The notes under the pieces: generated by a model
Database searches by the model: none
What the model saw: the letters and a program-made list of their open reading frames with translations, nothing else
What the model was told of the DNA's origin: nothing
Shown: positions 63,808 to 64,000 of the stretch, piece after piece
How the letters are laid out: each line of letters starts with the position of its first letter
How positions within the stretch are numbered: position 1 is the first letter of the stretch
Translations under genes and position numbers: made by a program
Origin: Siphonodentalium dalli
Taxonomy: Eukaryota; Mollusca; Scaphopoda; Gadilida; Siphonodentaliidae
Direction: 5' to 3'
Assembly (NCBI GenBank): GCA_032622095.1
Contig: CP136064.1
Location: forward strand, 41,193,912-41,257,911
Length of the DNA: 64,000 nucleotides

Positions 63808-63995
63808 TACTAAGTCAAAACACAATGAAAATGCTAGCCAAAAAAAATATGCATTTCATAGCCAAATTGGATTACCAATAATATGGCACGTGAGTTACTG
63901 GAAGTTACTGACGATTCCTTCAACTTTTTTATGCACGAAAATAGGGTACCTTTTCAGACGATTATTACCTTCAAAAAAATAATAACATGGAATAC
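63808..63995 (+). repeat. Diverged direct repeat, copy 2
   Basis: Counterpart of 62023-62200, about 1.79 kb away. Copies differ by many substitutions and small indels, so the duplication is old. Confidence 0.7.
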
Positions 63996-64000
63996 AACCT

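Noticed and set aside
1-64000. tRNA, rRNA or other structured RNA genes
   Set aside because: No cloverleaf or rRNA segment was recognised by eye. Hairpins present belong to MITEs.

Overview
The window is eukaryotic, AT-rich and dominated by transposable elements. It most likely comes from a mollusc, probably a bivalve. The reasons are satellite-bearing elements resembling the bivalve 'pearl' type, with roughly 150-170 bp monomers, a (g/a)cggac tract and a terminal hairpin, plus many TTAA-flanked MITEs. There is no sign of bacterial gene organisation. Almost all short ORFs are by-products of repeats and palindromes.

The main host gene is on the minus strand and was assembled here from small exons with good splice sites and consistent phases. 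It is a homolog of BAP18 (C17orf49), the SANT-domain subunit of BPTF/NURF and MLL1-type chromatin complexes. Coding exons lie at 60049-60066 (start), 37726-37820, 25691-25792, 21992-22173 and 18964-19059, with a tentative last exon at 13773-13780. About 0.5 kb of coding sequence is spread over 41-46 kb because the introns are filled with mobile elements. Only 165 bp separate its start codon from that of a divergent plus-strand gene of unknown function (first exon 60232-60387). This shared promoter carries a CTCF-like motif, an ETS-like motif and an E-box.

Layout by position. 1-12.8 kb: MITEs (families named M1-M4, S and T here), palindromes and satellite-bearing elements, including one M3 MITE split by a 2.7 kb insertion. 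12.8-26 kb: the 3' part of BAP18, with more MITEs nested in each other. 27.7-37.6 kb (intron 2): a large array of ~164 bp monomers containing a 4242 bp tandem duplication and a nested 1578 bp repeat. 37.7-46.8 kb (intron 1): MITEs, a hAT-type element and a pogo/Tigger-type transposase ORF with a changed first catalytic residue. 46.8-52.2 kb: a second copy of the satellite-bearing element with its own 1273 bp duplication. 52-64 kb: two more hAT-type elements with perfect 8 bp target duplications, a candidate promoter near 55.9 kb and the divergent gene pair.

The most unusual signal is a two-hairpin module (cctgtgcc...ggcacagg). It recurs inside three MITE families whose termini differ. One stem mismatch is retained across copies, and paired compensatory changes keep the palindromes intact. 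A second, unrelated family (S) has the same mirrored double-hairpin layout. No autonomous partner for these MITEs is visible here.
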